Positions 1-12,695 are shown, numbered from the stretch's first letter. The stretch: 64,000 bases of DNA from Onthophagus taurus (GCF_036711975.1 NC_091975.1:3970501-4034500); one strand, 5' to 3'. Notes: generated by a model not told the origin, from the letters alone. Numbers and translations are program-made.

Positions 1-104
1 GAATATGGTTGAAGAGTCACTTCCTTTAGCTGCTTCTTAGAAAACTCTGAAAAATATTTTATAATAACTACCATCTGTTGACAAGAATCTAATTCAAAGT
101 CTAA

Positions 105-990
105 ATTAGCCTAAGAGATCGAAAATTTTAGGCAAAATACCTAAATTTGACATTTTCGATGTTAAAATCGATTATAAATCAAAAATAAAAAACGATTGAA
201 AGAAACTTTTTAGATAACAAATATTCTAATTATCTAGATTCTAGATAATTAATACCATTAGACATTTTAACCCAATATTTATTATTACCAACCCAAATGA
301 TCTAAATTATAATATATCTAATTTTGACGATTCGGTAACAAAATCGATTATAACTGAAAAAATATCAAAGATTAAAAGAAATCTTTCATACAGAAAACGT
401 CTTAGTTTAGCCGAAAAACAATAATATTCACTTATTTTTCGGTATTACCAACCTAAGAGACAAAAAAAACAAAATGCCCAATTTTAACATTTTCGATGTT
501 AAAATCGATTATAAATCAAAAATAAAAAACGATTGAAAGAAACTTTTCAGATAACAAATATTCTAATTATCTAGATTCTAGATAATTAATACCATTAGAC
601 ATTTTAACCCAACATTTATTATTACCAACCCAAATGATCTAAATTACAATATATCTAATTTTGACGATTCGGTAACAAAATCGATTATAACTCAAAAAAT
701 ATCAAAGATTAAAAGAAATCTTTCATACAGAAAATGTCTTAGTTTAGCCGAAAAACAATAATATTCAATTATTTTTCAGTATTACCAACCTAAGAGATAA
801 AAAAGACAAAATGCGCAATTTTAACATTTTCGGTATTAAAATCGATTATAACTCAAAAATCAAAAACGATTGAAGAAAATTTTTCAGATAAAAGATATTC
901 TAAATTAACTCAAAAATTTATACCATACACTATGTAAATCCATCATTCAGTATTACCAATCCAAATGGTCTAAAATTTCAAAATAACCCA
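105..990. repeat. dimeric AT-rich satellite, 337-bp unit
   Basis: Tandem array of about 2.5 units of 337 bp. Each unit is itself two diverged monomers. The shared core aaaatcgatta occurs at 164, 340, 501, 677 and 838, so spacings alternate exactly 176, 161, 176, 161. The monomers also share a 'tattaccaacc' segment followed by diverged tails. Copies of the full dimer are nearly identical, while the two half-units differ much more, which is the signature of a higher-order repeat. The array edges are approximate because the outermost copies decay. Confidence 0.9.
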
Positions 991-3900
991 ATTGATGAAG
1001 CTCTAACAAACCCTTCCACTGAGCAGAATTAAGCATTACTACATGTATAGAAAACCAAGACACTTATTGGTTGTAATTATAGATCTTAACATACTTTTTA
1101 GTATATTGACGCTCTATTTTCATATCTAAAGAAGTATGGAGTTAAGAGTATAGATGAAGATATACATACTTTTGTATTTCTTAGTAAACTATTAACTCTA
1201 AAGGATTGTTTTATAACTTTTATTCCTATCTGGAGTTATCTGACGATGGTAGAGCGGAAACATAGATCGAAGAAAGGCGTGTACGAATGGGTTCGGGGCC
1301 GTGGTGGAGAGAGCAAAGGAATAATTGGCCGTCGACGGCGTGTCGGACCTAACCCAGACCAGATTCCGCGGGACCGTTTTTGCGCCTCCCTTGTGTCTTG
1401 TCCGGCGTTGCCTTATCTGGCCTGGTGTGCCATCGACGCCGGATTGTCTTTTTATTGGTCTGACAGAGAGCCAGCACGTGGCCGCCGTCTGCAAATTGCT
1501 ACGAAACGCTTCCAGCCGACGACTAGAAACGTCCCCTGCAGTGTTTATATACTGAGTGTTCACAACTTTCACATTCCGTCGGGTCGTTACTTAGCAACAC
1601 TAAAATATTCATTACCAAGACCTGCGAAATCGAATGTTGAATATCCACTTTAAATTCCATTCTTTCTAATTGTTGAAAAAAAAAAGAAGTTGCAAGATGT
1701 TGTTTGAGAAAAGTAATAAAATAAATAAAGGCCCAACCTTACCCCGAATAACCCATCCTAATAAACAACCCATCTTAATATCCAATTGCAAGATGCATTA
1801 GAGTAAAATATCATATCAAATTGATAAAAAAAGATTACATTAAATTGGATTCTTTCTTATTTATGGCACTATTAATTTTAAACATCCTATCAAAATCAAA
1901 TTTTTCAAGTTGAAAATGGTTCTTATATCTCAACATCTCGTTTAGTGGGTGGATTTGAGACGTAAAAAATGTATATACGCGCTCATTTCACCATGAGAGC
2001 TACACACTAATTGCATCGTTAGTTCTTCCTTTGTCCTGCGGGCTCGTCGCTCACGGACGAATAGACTATCCTCGTTTTTAGCGTCGCGACGCCCACGCAA
2101 TGATGATTCATCTTCAGGTGCGATCGGGTTCATTAATAAAAAATCATCCTCGGTTGGGGGGACGTCGCGACGCCGTCCGCCCGCGCTTTCTTGATTAGGG
2201 ATTACTATAAGAGGAACTGTTAAGGTGCGGTTCAGGAAATAACCTGGCGACCCAACGCAGATCCGTAACAGCTTTATTAAAAACAAATTTCTATAATAAA
2301 TAATTGTTTTTAACTCTCTTCTTCAATTTTGGCAAAAATCTTGTTTGTTTCGGGTAAATTTTAAAGGGAAGTCTTTAGTTATTTGGATATCAGTCCGGAT
2401 CTGTTCGATTCAAATGCAAATGCGCACTTGCGCAAGCCGCGTCGACTGATGAATGAACACATGGTCATGAATGAATGATAAAGTAAGCCGGCTCGTGCCC
2501 GGCACAACGTATGATCAGGGCCGGTTCTGGGCGTGGCGCTGTCGAGCCCCGAGGCTCACGTGGGCGCTGAAGAATGGCCCGGAGGAACGTTGTCAATACC
2601 TAACACAGATTTCATCTTCTACACATGTCCCGGGAGCAGACCGCGAGAAAAGCGCGAGTCCATCTGGTGGCTTATACAAGTCAGTCCACTTACTGTGTTT
2701 CATGTCTTGAAACATCAATCTCATCATCATAAATCTTCCCGAGGAAACCAAAAGAAAGAAAAATCTAACACAAGATTTTTTGTTGCAACTCTCTTTCGAC
2801 TTTATTCAAATCCAACGAAACATACGGATGTTACAAAAGTTTTATTTCATGATAGTTGGTTTTGCAACAGGTCTAAAGCTAATATTTTCGTGTGGCCCAC
2901 GCTAAACGTCCGCTGACCTTCGGTTCACTATATTCTAAGGCCCGTCTAGTAAACGCCTACGAGGGCCCTCTCCACTCTTGGGGCCCGTTCATTCACAAAA
3001 CCCACACGCCAACCTTATTTTCCGTAACTTTTACCTGTGCACGTGCCGAACGCCTGCCGCAGCGAACGGCGTCGAACTTATCCGCTTATGAATGGATTTT
3101 TCCGTCTTTCTCCGCACCTGACACCATTGATGGTGTTGCGAAACCCCCTACTTCGACTACTTAATAAGGACCAGAATATCAACTTCTGGCGCCAGGTGGT
3201 TAAGCGATTTAAAATTTTAATTACGTCTACTTCGACACCATTTATGACAATGAAGGTGACAATTTTTGTATTTCGAAAGAAAGAATTTATTTTATAAAAC
3301 GATTCGATTTTTCCGTTGTCTAGATTCGATTATAATGACCGAATGAGGAAAACGGACAAGATGATTAATTGCATCTGAAAAGGTAAGTGCACAACTCATC
3401 TTTTCAACGGCGAAAAATGATCCCTTCGTGATGGTATCATTAATAATTTCTAGCCGCTTTTGCTTCAAACGACTTCGCTTCAAATCTAGTAGCAAGATTT
3501 GAGCTCTCACTGACAAATTGACGTCTCAGACGATGTAATGTCGTTTTCTTTTATTCAAGTAAGAAACTATTTTTATAAAATGATAAAACGATTCCTCATT
3601 TGTTCAATAAAACAGACATTCACCGGAAACCGCAAATAATTATTTTTATTCGATTTCATTCCAGACACGTGCCATGAGTCGTCTTGTATTTCTGGGTAAT
3701 TTAATACTGCTTCTTAGTGATTAAGAATCTAACAATGAGATTGTGATCTTTAAATTTTATTCTAGTAGATGGTTATTTTCTTGAATGAAATTCATTGACC
3801 GAGGTGATTTTTTTACCAACCCACTCGGACCATATGGTCTCGTTGTGTACCACTTTCAGTATTCAAATGAGTTGCTAACGCAAGCATCATTCAGAATTTA

Positions 3901-4370
3901 ATAACCGCGTTTGCCTCGACTTGGGCGACACACTCCATTCATGCAACCGCAACAATTCGCAATTCGTAATTCACGCCTCAATCTCTTTCTCATCTCTTTT
4001 CTCTTTTTCAACGAGCATGATAATAATTAGTTGTATTCTAAGTTGCATCGAAACAATATTAATTAAATTTCAACAACTGTACTTGATACAGATTAAAGTT
4101 ACACCAATCACTTCCGATGGGAGGCCACGAAGTGTGGCCCGATAGTTGAAGGGAAAATTTGTCATAATACACTGCAAGCTAACATCGGCTTTAAGATGAT
4201 CTGCATCCTATAAGATTAACTAACAACACCACTCAGAAATTGCTCAAGAAAGTCATAGAAAAAGAAAGCTAGTACGAAATGAGTACGAAGTTGGTTTAGA
4301 TTCTGTCTGATCATCGTCAATTGGGCCAACATATTAGAAATAGTGTTGAGAAACAATGTTTGAAAGTTTT
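991..4370. other. no gene recognised; GC-richer blocks
   Basis: I see no gene I can name here. Blocks near 1230-1570, 2010-2260, 2470-2680 and 2890-3130 are clearly richer in G+C than the surrounding AT-rich DNA and contain overlapping open frames on both strands, but none gives a recognisable protein or good splice structure. They could be conserved regulatory elements or unrecognised exons. The rest is AT-rich unique-looking sequence. Confidence 0.4.
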
Positions 4371-4379
4371 GTAGGAAAA

Positions 4380-5340
4380 CTGGCAAACATTCAATATGGA
4401 TCCAGAAACGAAGTTCTAATTATGGATGCTCTTGAACGGGAAGGCGCAATTAGTAATAAATAAAGTCCATTGTTTAAGTGCACATTAGTATATCTTTATT
4501 CCAAATTACAACACAATGGTCAGCAAGGAAAATCAAACCATAAATACATTATGGCAAAAGCAATTTTATTGTATGGCCTGAAAAATTCCTGTAAATCATT
4601 CGAAATATGTCATAAGCATATAAAGGATGTTAAATATAGTGGTTGTATGGATTTGACATGGTAGAAGCTCAATAAACAAGACCCATATTGTAGGTATTGG
4701 AACGAGGCTTAAATCGCTGGTAGCATTGGATAACATCTTATACAATTTGTTCTTTTACAAATCAAATTGCTCTATGTGTTTAAATTTGGACTATGGCTTT
4801 AAATAGTACACCACGGATCATTCACAATTCGTCGTAGATTAGCTCGAAAAACCCAGCACAAAATTATAGAGAGCGGAGGTACATCCATAGCTTGTGATGT
4901 TGAAGTTAACGTCAAAACCTGAGAGAGTGGTTCTTTAGTTTTTTTGATGGGTAAAGCCCACACTACAGCTCGATGAAAGCTTGGCTGTCGTCGTTTTTTA
5001 AGGATTTTACCATGTCAACAAGAAAGGATTGGGTTGGGATTCTCACAGGAGCCTAGGTTGATGGCAGCAAACTAAGAGTACCTGGCCCGGATGGTATCGC
5101 TCTATACAGGGCTCCCACCTGGAATATAAGTTATTGCTTTAGCTACGACCGGCATGGTGGCTTGTTTTAGTTTCTACAAGTTTTGAGTGGGACATCACTA
5201 GATGCTTGTATATAGGACTATAATTTCATCGAATGGAGATCGAGCTACTTCTGCCGAAAAGAAGTTAACCAACGTGGTTTGGGTGTCGAAACTTGTACAA
5301 AACCTCTTCCGGGAAAATGCTGAATATTTTCCCTACTTAA
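4380..5340 (+). mobile_element. decayed non-LTR retrotransposon fragment
   Basis: Around 5067-5118 the plus strand reads KLRVPGPDGIALYRAPT. The PGPDGI core matches the conserved block early in LINE-type reverse transcriptases (the usual form is KAPGPDGI). Surrounding frames are broken by stops and frameshifts, so this is an old remnant. The boundaries are guesses; only the motif itself is firm. The family within the non-LTR elements cannot be told from this much sequence. Confidence 0.4.
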
Positions 5341-7000
5341 AAATAAATTTAATCATGTTTCCTCAAAAATCATGATGTACTACTTTTTGGTGGTTATATC
5401 TTCAAAGTACATTGATTGGTTCTTCAAACTTTTTGTCCACTTTATTCTAAAAATATCCAATCTTAAAAACACTTAGAGTAAAAAAATGGGATTTTATAGG
5501 GTTATAAAAGTAGGATTATAGCTTCGATGATGATTAAGAAGAAAAAGTTAATAGAGTTGTTTATGTAGCGTTGAAAATTTTAGTTAATTGGTTAAAGAAC
5601 CGTTAATCCTAGAAGCAAATTTATACGTGATAGGGCACCTCTCGACGAGGGGATAATTTTTCTTAATTTTTTTGAAACGCAGAGTTAATTTTCCCGGGCA
5701 CGAACTTTCCCATCCGAGCTAATAAAGGCGAGGCCCGAGGGCTCTATCGCGTATGCACGTCTCTCATGGCCTTAATGGCCAGTTTCTTCGGGCGGGCTGT
5801 TACAATTTCCCTGCCCCTCCGTTAACTAATAACAGTTCTTCGCCCGCACTCGCACGTAAACACGCCGTTCAAAGGCCCAAATACGGTTACTCTGGTGAAT
5901 CATAAGCAGATTTCTATTATTACGACGTCTCTTGCAATTGAAAAAACAACCTCCCGTTTCGAAGAGATTGAGATGAGATGATTTTATATTAAGAGGAGAC
6001 GGTTGGTTCGTTTGCCAAAAAGAGAAGTATCCCTAATCGATGCGCGGATCTGATTGCGATCGATCGTTGCCAAATAAGGCGGTATTAATTACATCGTAAG
6101 ATCTGTTTTTGGGGAAGGGGAAGTCGATTGGTTGAAAAAAAAGGCAACAGGCAAAAGTTGTTACGCCGTCTTGGTTTATATATGGGAGCAAGAGGCTGGC
6201 TGAACACCTACGAACAATCATTTCTACTGGTCCCCGACCAAAGAAGAAAGGCCAATAACAACAATCACCAAGATTGCGTCATAGGCGACTGAGAGGGAAC
6301 GACTTTTTGAATCTATAACGAGAAAATCTTTTTGCAAATATGGCTGACAACGAAATCATTTAAAAAAATTTAAGAATTAGACGTAGTTTTTTTGATAAAC
6401 CAAAGTTAAATTGTCTTATTCATTGTCTCGCCAGACGAAATGAGGAAACAAGTTCTAATTAAATTCCGCGCTTGGTTCTGTTTAAAGTGTTATCATTCAA
6501 TTACCACGGGTAAGACATCCGGTCCCGTTATCCTAATTGTCATTAAACATCTTGAAATGTAAAGAGAAAACTATTTTAACGCGATTTCGTATAAAAGTAT
6601 ACTGCAGTAAAAGTTTTTTCTTTGATGGCGTGACGCGTGAAAACGCAATAAAACGAAATAAGAAAGCCGATGTTTGTTTTCAAACTGCCGGGGATCATAA
6701 ATAAATTCCCATTATTGCCGACATCGCTTACAAGCCATAATTGGTCAATTACCGGGGCCCGCGCGGCCGTTTTACTCCCCAAATTACCTTACGGCCCGCC
6801 AGAAACAATAAACGCCCATATATGTAACTTCGTGGACCTCACCGGATCGTATACTTTTGAAACCGCTTTACGATCGACTATATTGTCCAAGTTGTTAGCG
6901 GTAATAGAATATGCTAACCGCTTTCAGTTATTACCATAATTCCTTCCAATCAAGATATTATTATCTAGGACAACAAAAGATTTACGTTTCAACAAATTTT
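5341..7000. other. intergenic, with GC-richer blocks
   Basis: No gene recognised. Two GC-richer blocks, about 5690-5890 and 6740-6870, stand out from the AT-rich background. The first contains a palindrome-like ATGGCCTTAATGGCCA near 5766. Both resemble conserved non-coding elements or CpG-containing regulatory DNA, but that cannot be shown without comparison to related genomes. Confidence 0.35.
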
Positions 7001-7008
7001 ATATCCAC

Positions 7009-8300
7009 AAAATATCCATCTATACATATACAAAATGATCTCATCATTCTACATTTTATTTTTATTCACCGAGAAAAACTTTTAGGAAATGAAACAAAAA
7101 AATTGAAAGTTAAAAAAAGGAGATGACATTGACAGAAATTAGTAATGGAGTTGAGAGATGTCAAGAACTATGTTGAGAATAGTTAGAGAACGATGTTTGA
7201 GATGTCAAGTATGTTATTAAGAGAGGCTACAGTATATGTTAGGAACCATACTAAGAGTAGGACAATGTCGAGAGCTGTTAAAGACAAGAAGGATAAACAT
7301 AGAAACAGCAAACGTTCATTGAAGTAGTTTTCCCTTCCCTCTTACACTGAATTCCCATGATTTTTGAAATGCTCTCTCTTCTTGCGCAATCTCTCGCTTC
7401 GTACTTGCATTCCTGCCCTTTGACGAAAGAAGTGATGTCTGAGTCATGAATTTAACATCCAGAAAATATCCATCTATATACAACATGATCTCATCAAAAC
7501 GTCTTTACTACATTCTATTTTTATTCACCGAGAAAAACTTTTAGGAAATGAAGCAAACAAATTTAAAGTGAAAAAAATAGAGATGACATTGACAGAAATT
7601 AGCGATGGAGTTGAGAGATGTCAAGGATTATGTTGAGAACAGGTAGAGAACGATGTTTAAGATGTCAAGTATGGTGCTGAGAGAGGCTACAAAATATGTT
7701 AGGAACTATACTAAGAGTAGGACAATGTCGAGAGTTGTTAAAGACAAGAAGGACAAACATAGAAACAGCAAACATTCGGTGAAGTAGTTTTTCCCTTCCC
7801 GCAGACACTGAATTCCCTTGATTCTTGAAATACTCTCTCTTCTTGCATAACACAATCCCTCGCTTCGTACTTGTATTCCTGTGGTCCTGTTCTGTTCTGA
7901 TTTTGGCCAAAAAGAGGTTCTCCCCTTCTTCCAGAATTTGCCAGCGGTTCTTTTCTTCTTATCTCAGCTCACTACATCCCCTCAACATATGTTCTAGCGT
8001 TGTTCCAATCCTCTCCACACAGCCGACACCACTTCTCCACATTATTCGCCCCGTACCTGTTCGCTCTCTCCTTATTACCACACCGAAATCTGGCCACCAA
8101 CCTCTTCCTTTTCTCACTTCCCTCCTTCACCAAGTATTTTGGAAGCCCTTCCGTCATTATGTTCCCATATTTTTCATTGTACCTTCCCTCTCTTATCTGC
8201 GTTCTTTGTCGTCCCTGTCGCTTACCTCCCTTCTTCTGTTGTTTATCTCTGCCTACGAATAATCCGTCCTTTTGTAATATTCCCTCCTCTTTCCTTTACC
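7009..8300 (-). mobile_element. non-LTR retrotransposon 3' fragment, tail duplicated
   Basis: On the minus strand about 8230-7972 reads RYNEKYGNIMTEGLPKYL, then a basic stretch with GNKERANRYG, then WCRLCGEDW. This order, with the CxxC near the end, matches the C-terminal cysteine motif region of R1/I-like LINE ORF2 proteins as I know them. The frame closes at 7972. The following 3' region is present twice in tandem: about 7009-7420 and 7463-7880 are near-identical, offset 454 bp. The element is 5'-truncated and frameshifted, so inactive. Confidence 0.7.
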
Positions 8301-8646
8301 ATACCTAACCTTCGCTATCTCTCTATATCCTCTAATATTCCTCCTAATATTTAATTAACCTAATTATCCTCCTCTAATATTTAAAAATTCCTGGCTTGAA
8401 TAGAACACAGAGTCTAAGAGGTACCGTTTTACAAGTTGTTCCAATTTTTTGGGATCGACCAGGGTAATTTATTAGAAAGTCTTGGAAAGTCATAAAAGGG
8501 ACTTCTTTCACATGTGGAGGTCTCCATCACGGGTATCATATTTGTGAGTAAAAATTACAAAACGGCTTATATTAGTCTTTACATAAACCAAAGCCTTCAA
8601 TAAATAAATATATGGCAAGGTGAGTATCGAATGAGTCCTGAAAGCT

Positions 8647-8900
8647 TCCCTACTTCATATTCAACCGATCTGGATTCGCATCTGCAATTGTAATAGATGA
8701 GTCATCAGCGTACATAACCAAATGAGAATCCTCAAGGAAGCCGGGTAGGTCATTAATAAAAAGTATGAATAGCAAAGGCCCCAAAATTGAACCCTGTGGA
8801 ACCCCCATGCCAATGGAAGACTAATTCGAGCAAACGTTCGACAACACCATTCTGAGGGAACGAAATATATTTGGGTTTGGAATATTTAATTTTTCCGTTT
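8647..8900 (-). mobile_element. LINE reverse transcriptase palm fragment
   Basis: Minus-strand translation of 8820-8647 gives IGMGVPQGSILGPLLFILF, then INDLPGF and, after 'EDSHLV', MYADDSSITIADANPDRL. GVPQGSILGPLLF and YADD are the canonical motifs of non-LTR reverse transcriptase; the two aspartates of YADD are catalytic metal ligands. A stop follows immediately after the motif block and the sequence upstream of it is frame-broken, so the copy is dead. It lies on the same strand as the C-terminal LINE fragment to its left but is probably a separate insertion, because their order on the minus strand leaves no room for the intervening domain. Confidence 0.85.
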
Positions 8901-9493
8901 TTGTCTTTAAAGTCTAAGGCTAAAGTGAAACGATAAATATAGGCATAAAAAAGGTGTCAAATTTAGCCGATGGACTTAATGCAGTTAGCATAGCCTATGA
9001 TATTAAAAGTTTGTGTACAAAAGGATTTCTGGTGTTTTCTTTTATGACGCTGATTTACAAGCTAAAGGTGGGATGATTAAATCACATCGTTCATAGTTGG
9101 GTTTATCAGAGTTTATTAGATACCCAGTTGAATTATCAGATCATTAAGTCTTAAACTCTGCATGTCGAAATATTGAAGTACTTTTTGATCTAAAAAATGA
9201 AACTTTTTACAATTTTTCGATGTTTTTAGTGGCAACGCCATCTATTGGATATTAATAGCACAGTTTTGAGTAACTTAAACAAGATCACTTTCTTTATGGC
9301 CATCTCGTAGCGAATAATGAAAATAAAACGTTGTCAAAGTCAAATAGTGATTTTCATTTCTTAAAGTTTTTCCCTAAAGACTCATTGTTAGTTTTTGCAC
9401 GATGTGTGCCAGATTTTAGATTTATAAAAAAAATGATTCGCTATCTAATTTCTTTGTTGAAAAAAATCACATAAACCGACCGAAAATAATAAA

Positions 9494-10423
9494 ATGGAAA
9501 CGTCAGTTTTAGTCCAGGTAACTCAAAACTTCATTAATTACATAATTTTCAACGTTTTTTCAAACGATATTAAAAAAAATTTTCCTTTAAAAAATCAAGG
9601 CCCACACACTTCAAAGGCGAGCTGAAGCTCACTTAAAAGCTCGGCGATACCAAGACTCAATTGAATGTTATAAAAAAGCTGCGGAACATATGGTTGAAGC
9701 TTTAAATTTAACAACAAATGAGAAGTTATTAGATTCATTAAAACAACAACGTGAACATTTTTTAAGACAAGTGCAAATTGTAGCAATTAAAGAGGAGCAA
9801 TTTGAAAATTACAAAAAAGCTTTAGCTAATAGGAAGAGAGACAGTAACACTTCAAATGAGTTTGAAAATGCTCATGAAAATGAAAGTACTACTTTACAAG
9901 TAGCGATTTATAAAAATATGGATATGGCCGATTCTTTATTGGGAACATTATTAGATAATCGTGGAACGAGCAGTGATAGTGATGTTGCAAATGATGTTGA
10001 TGTAATCGGATCAAAAAGACCCAAAGATGAAACAGAAGTCATCGAGGAATTACGTACATTAAATGAACAATTACATACTTTGGTTTATAAACTCGTTACT
10101 CAATTAGATGCTAGTAAACAAGAAGTTTCTTTATTGAGAGATCGAGTGAAGCAATTGGAAAATGTTAAAGGTAAAAAGAGTTTTAAAAAATGATTTGAAG
10201 AGATTACGATTGTTTTTTTGTAGCTCAAAATAACAATCCATCGAATAATTTAAAAGTAATAACAGACTCATCTGGGGGTACTTCCCCATTTATTGTATCA
10301 CCATGTAGTGAACTGAGCCCCGAAGTTCAAGATACTTCGTCGGTGGTTGCTGCTTTAGCTCCCTTAGAAATGCCCAGTTTTGATTTTGCTAGTATCATTA
10401 AAAGTACTCATAAAATTAATTAG
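9494..10423 (+). CDS. NRBF2: nuclear receptor-binding factor 2 (autophagy PI3K complex subunit), 3 exons
   Basis: Three exons, 9494-9517, 9600-10170 and 10224-10423, with GT-AG introns of 82 and 53 bp, join into a 264-residue protein (human about 287). The first exon encodes METSVLVQ; the second opens AHTLQRRAEAHLKARRY and continues DSIECYKKAAEHM, an MIT-type helical repeat domain (residues about 9-90) that matches the NRBF2 N-terminus. Residues about 151-198 form a leucine-rich coiled coil (EELRTLNEQLHTLVYKL), also in the family position. The acidic C-terminal tail ends SIIKSTHKIN. In other animals NRBF2 binds ATG14 and the VPS15/VPS34 complex I and promotes autophagosome formation at the ER. 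The start was chosen because splicing keeps frame across both junctions. A longer upstream non-coding exon is possible. Confidence 0.85.
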
Positions 10424-10530
10424 ATTTAAACAAGAATTTGTTTAAATCAAGCTTTTTGAATGGCATTGTACATAAATTTTTTCAATAATTATGTACAGCC
10501 TTTTTTCATGTTGGAGTGTGTCTTTAATTT

Positions 10531-10536
10531 AATAAA
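10531..10536 (+). terminator. poly(A) signal of the NRBF2 gene
   Basis: AATAAA lies 108 bp past the NRBF2 stop codon, followed by T- and TG-rich sequence. It is the first perfect hexamer downstream of the stop and is a reasonable cleavage signal. Confidence 0.5.
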
Positions 10537-10539
10537 AAT

Positions 10540-11404
10540 ATGTGTATATAAAAAAATTGCGTAATAATGACTATCTAAAGTGGATTAAAAAAAATTTCGC
10601 ACTGTGATATATGTGTGTATAGTTAAAAGAATTGTAATTTACTTTTATTTATAATTTGTAGGTTGTTTTAAAAAGATTACTATTTTAACGCCCTTTATTA
10701 AAGCATCCAAATAGTTGTTCTGTAGAATTACTTTGTATCCTCAACTCAATGATGCAGATTAATAAATTAAATTTGAAATTGTAATTAAAAGTAATTGAAG
10801 TTCTTGGGTTTTCTGGGATGATTATTAAATTAATCTGCAAAGGGTTAAATTTTTATATTATTTTTTTCAGTTGCTATAATAAAAGGTATATTTAAGTAAA
10901 AAGGAATGTTTTATTAACTGGTGTTTTTGCAATCCAATTTAATAACTTTATGCAGAATACGCCTTACTTCTCCACACAAAGTCCAGTCATTCTCTATTAT
11001 GGATATCCTTGACATGTTTAGCTTTATAGGACCATGTAAGTCATCTAATTCAATCCTCATTCACATTCAACCTTTCCTCCTCATCAAGTAAAAATCAGTT
11101 TTTACTGATTTTTTTCCCAACAGGAAGTGATGATACCAAGATAGGAAAAGTAAAGGAAAGCCTCATTATATGTAGTAATTGTGTTGCTGCTTTCAACAGT
11201 GTCACACTCCAGATCTTCTTTTCCTACTGGTGCAGGATTATGTTCAGTCATGTTTTCACATCATCAATGTTAAAACTCATCTTCTGTTAATGCAATATTG
11301 TCGATTCGAACATAATTTCCAAGATTTTCTTGTGTTATGTTCATTTCATTGGCACACCTTTGCATTTGAACTATCATAGATAAAGGCAGATAGTTTTCTA
11401 AATC
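10540..11404. other. intergenic, no gene recognised
   Basis: AT-rich sequence between the NRBF2 3' end and a transposase remnant. A short open frame at 11179-11379 has no recognisable protein and no splice context. I see no RNA gene. Confidence 0.4.
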
Positions 11405-11412
11405 CCATTCGA

Positions 11413-11840
11413 ATGATGTTGAATCGCAATTATTTTGAATCAACGCCAGATCCTGACCAAATTAACAATGTGATTGAATAAGTGGTCGATCTTGCCCGAT
11501 ACTTAAATTTAGAGGTGGATGGTGATGACGTTCAAGAATTGCTGGATTCACACAATCAGGAGCTATTAATCAAGACATTGAACAATCTAATTCTTTAGAC
11601 CCGGTTCAATCAGAAGATCTAATGACGGTTGCAAACTTGACAAAAGGCCTCAGTTTAATTGAAAAATTAGATTCCAACGAGATGCGTATTTCTACTACAA
11701 AACGGGGAATAAAAAATTTATTAGCGTGCTACGAGGAAATTTTGCGCAAGAAGAAAAAAAAATTTAACTCGTCAGACATTATTAGATTTTATGAAGCCTT
11801 CTACGTCAAAATAACTTCCGTTAACTTTTTTGCAGTATGA
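11413..11840 (+). pseudogene. Tigger/pogo-like transposase C-terminal remnant
   Basis: The plus strand reads YFESTPDPDQINNVIE, a stop, then VVDLARYLNLEVDGDDVQEL and LDSHNQELL in one frame. After a frameshift it continues SLDPVQSEDLMTVANLTKGL and SLIEKLDSNE, then KNLLACYEEILRKKKKKF. This is the C-terminal region of Tigger/CENP-B-like (pogo superfamily) transposases as found in many insects (VDSDDVQELLDSHNQEL, LACYEEIL). It has one in-frame stop, one frameshift and an apparent short deletion between SLIEK and LDSNE. The catalytic DDE part is absent, so this is a dead fragment. Confidence 0.75.
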
Positions 11841-12695
11841 CATAATAATATACTATAGTCTATAGATTTTAGACTATAAAACGCAAATAAGACTTGTGCT
11901 GCTGAAACGTGGTCGATGACGCAAAAAGACCAGAGGATTTCAGGGGAAGATACTCCGTAAGATTTTCTGCCCTATCCAGGAGGAAGACAGGCGAGGATAA
12001 CTGGGGCATCTACACAGGATGGAGCATGGCAGACTCGCGCGAAAAACATAAGCAACCAAGATTATCGGATATTACACTTGTTGTTTTTTGTTTTGCGTAA
12101 AAGAGGTTGCAGTACATGGTTTGCTAATCTTTGTTTCAGTGATCACGGATAAATAAAAAGTAATAAAAGATTAATTAACCAGTAAAATATGTATTTTCTT
12201 TTCTTTTAAATAGACTGACATATAATTTATATTTTGGTAAATACATAAATATTGATGATGATTCAATTTTTTCCTTAAAGTACGTTGAAAGACAGCACGT
12301 AGACGTACAAAGTCCTATTATTATTATTTTATTTAATGTTTTTGTATTAACCATCATTTCTATATTTTTATTCAATTTTTTTGTTAATAATCTTTAGGAG
12401 GTCGAAATCTTTGGTGCGTGACAGCTACAGCTCTCGCCGCTTTCTGACTCGGACTAGAAACATTCTGATATCACAATACATATTTATAATAAACGACAAA
12501 ACACATCTTTGCTTTCGTTTCAAATTCGGTTTCACATCGAAGCCTTAACGATAAAAGTTCTTCTTATTTAAAACTTTTTTTCTTATCTTAGTCTAATTTA
12601 AAAACAACTTAACAATAACTCTAACAACAATAAGTCAAATTCAAATTTAAAGCGAATTTATAATGAAAAGTTTAAGGTAAATTTTAATGGAATTT
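11841..12695. other. intergenic / TMEM127 3' flank
   Basis: About 11905-12110 is a GC-richer block with no recognisable product. From 12695 leftwards lies the probable 3' UTR of the minus-strand TMEM127 gene; a minus-strand AATAAA (plus tttatt) occurs at about 12367-12372. Nothing else stands out. Confidence 0.35.

Noticed and set aside
1198-1653. Overlapping open frames on both strands, 124 and 135 residues
   Set aside because: No recognisable domain, no splice or promoter context, and both strands open at once, as expected for a GC-richer non-coding block.
2471-2916. Plus-strand frames in a GC-rich block
   Set aside because: No family recognised; sequence reads as low-order composition and the frames overlap each other.
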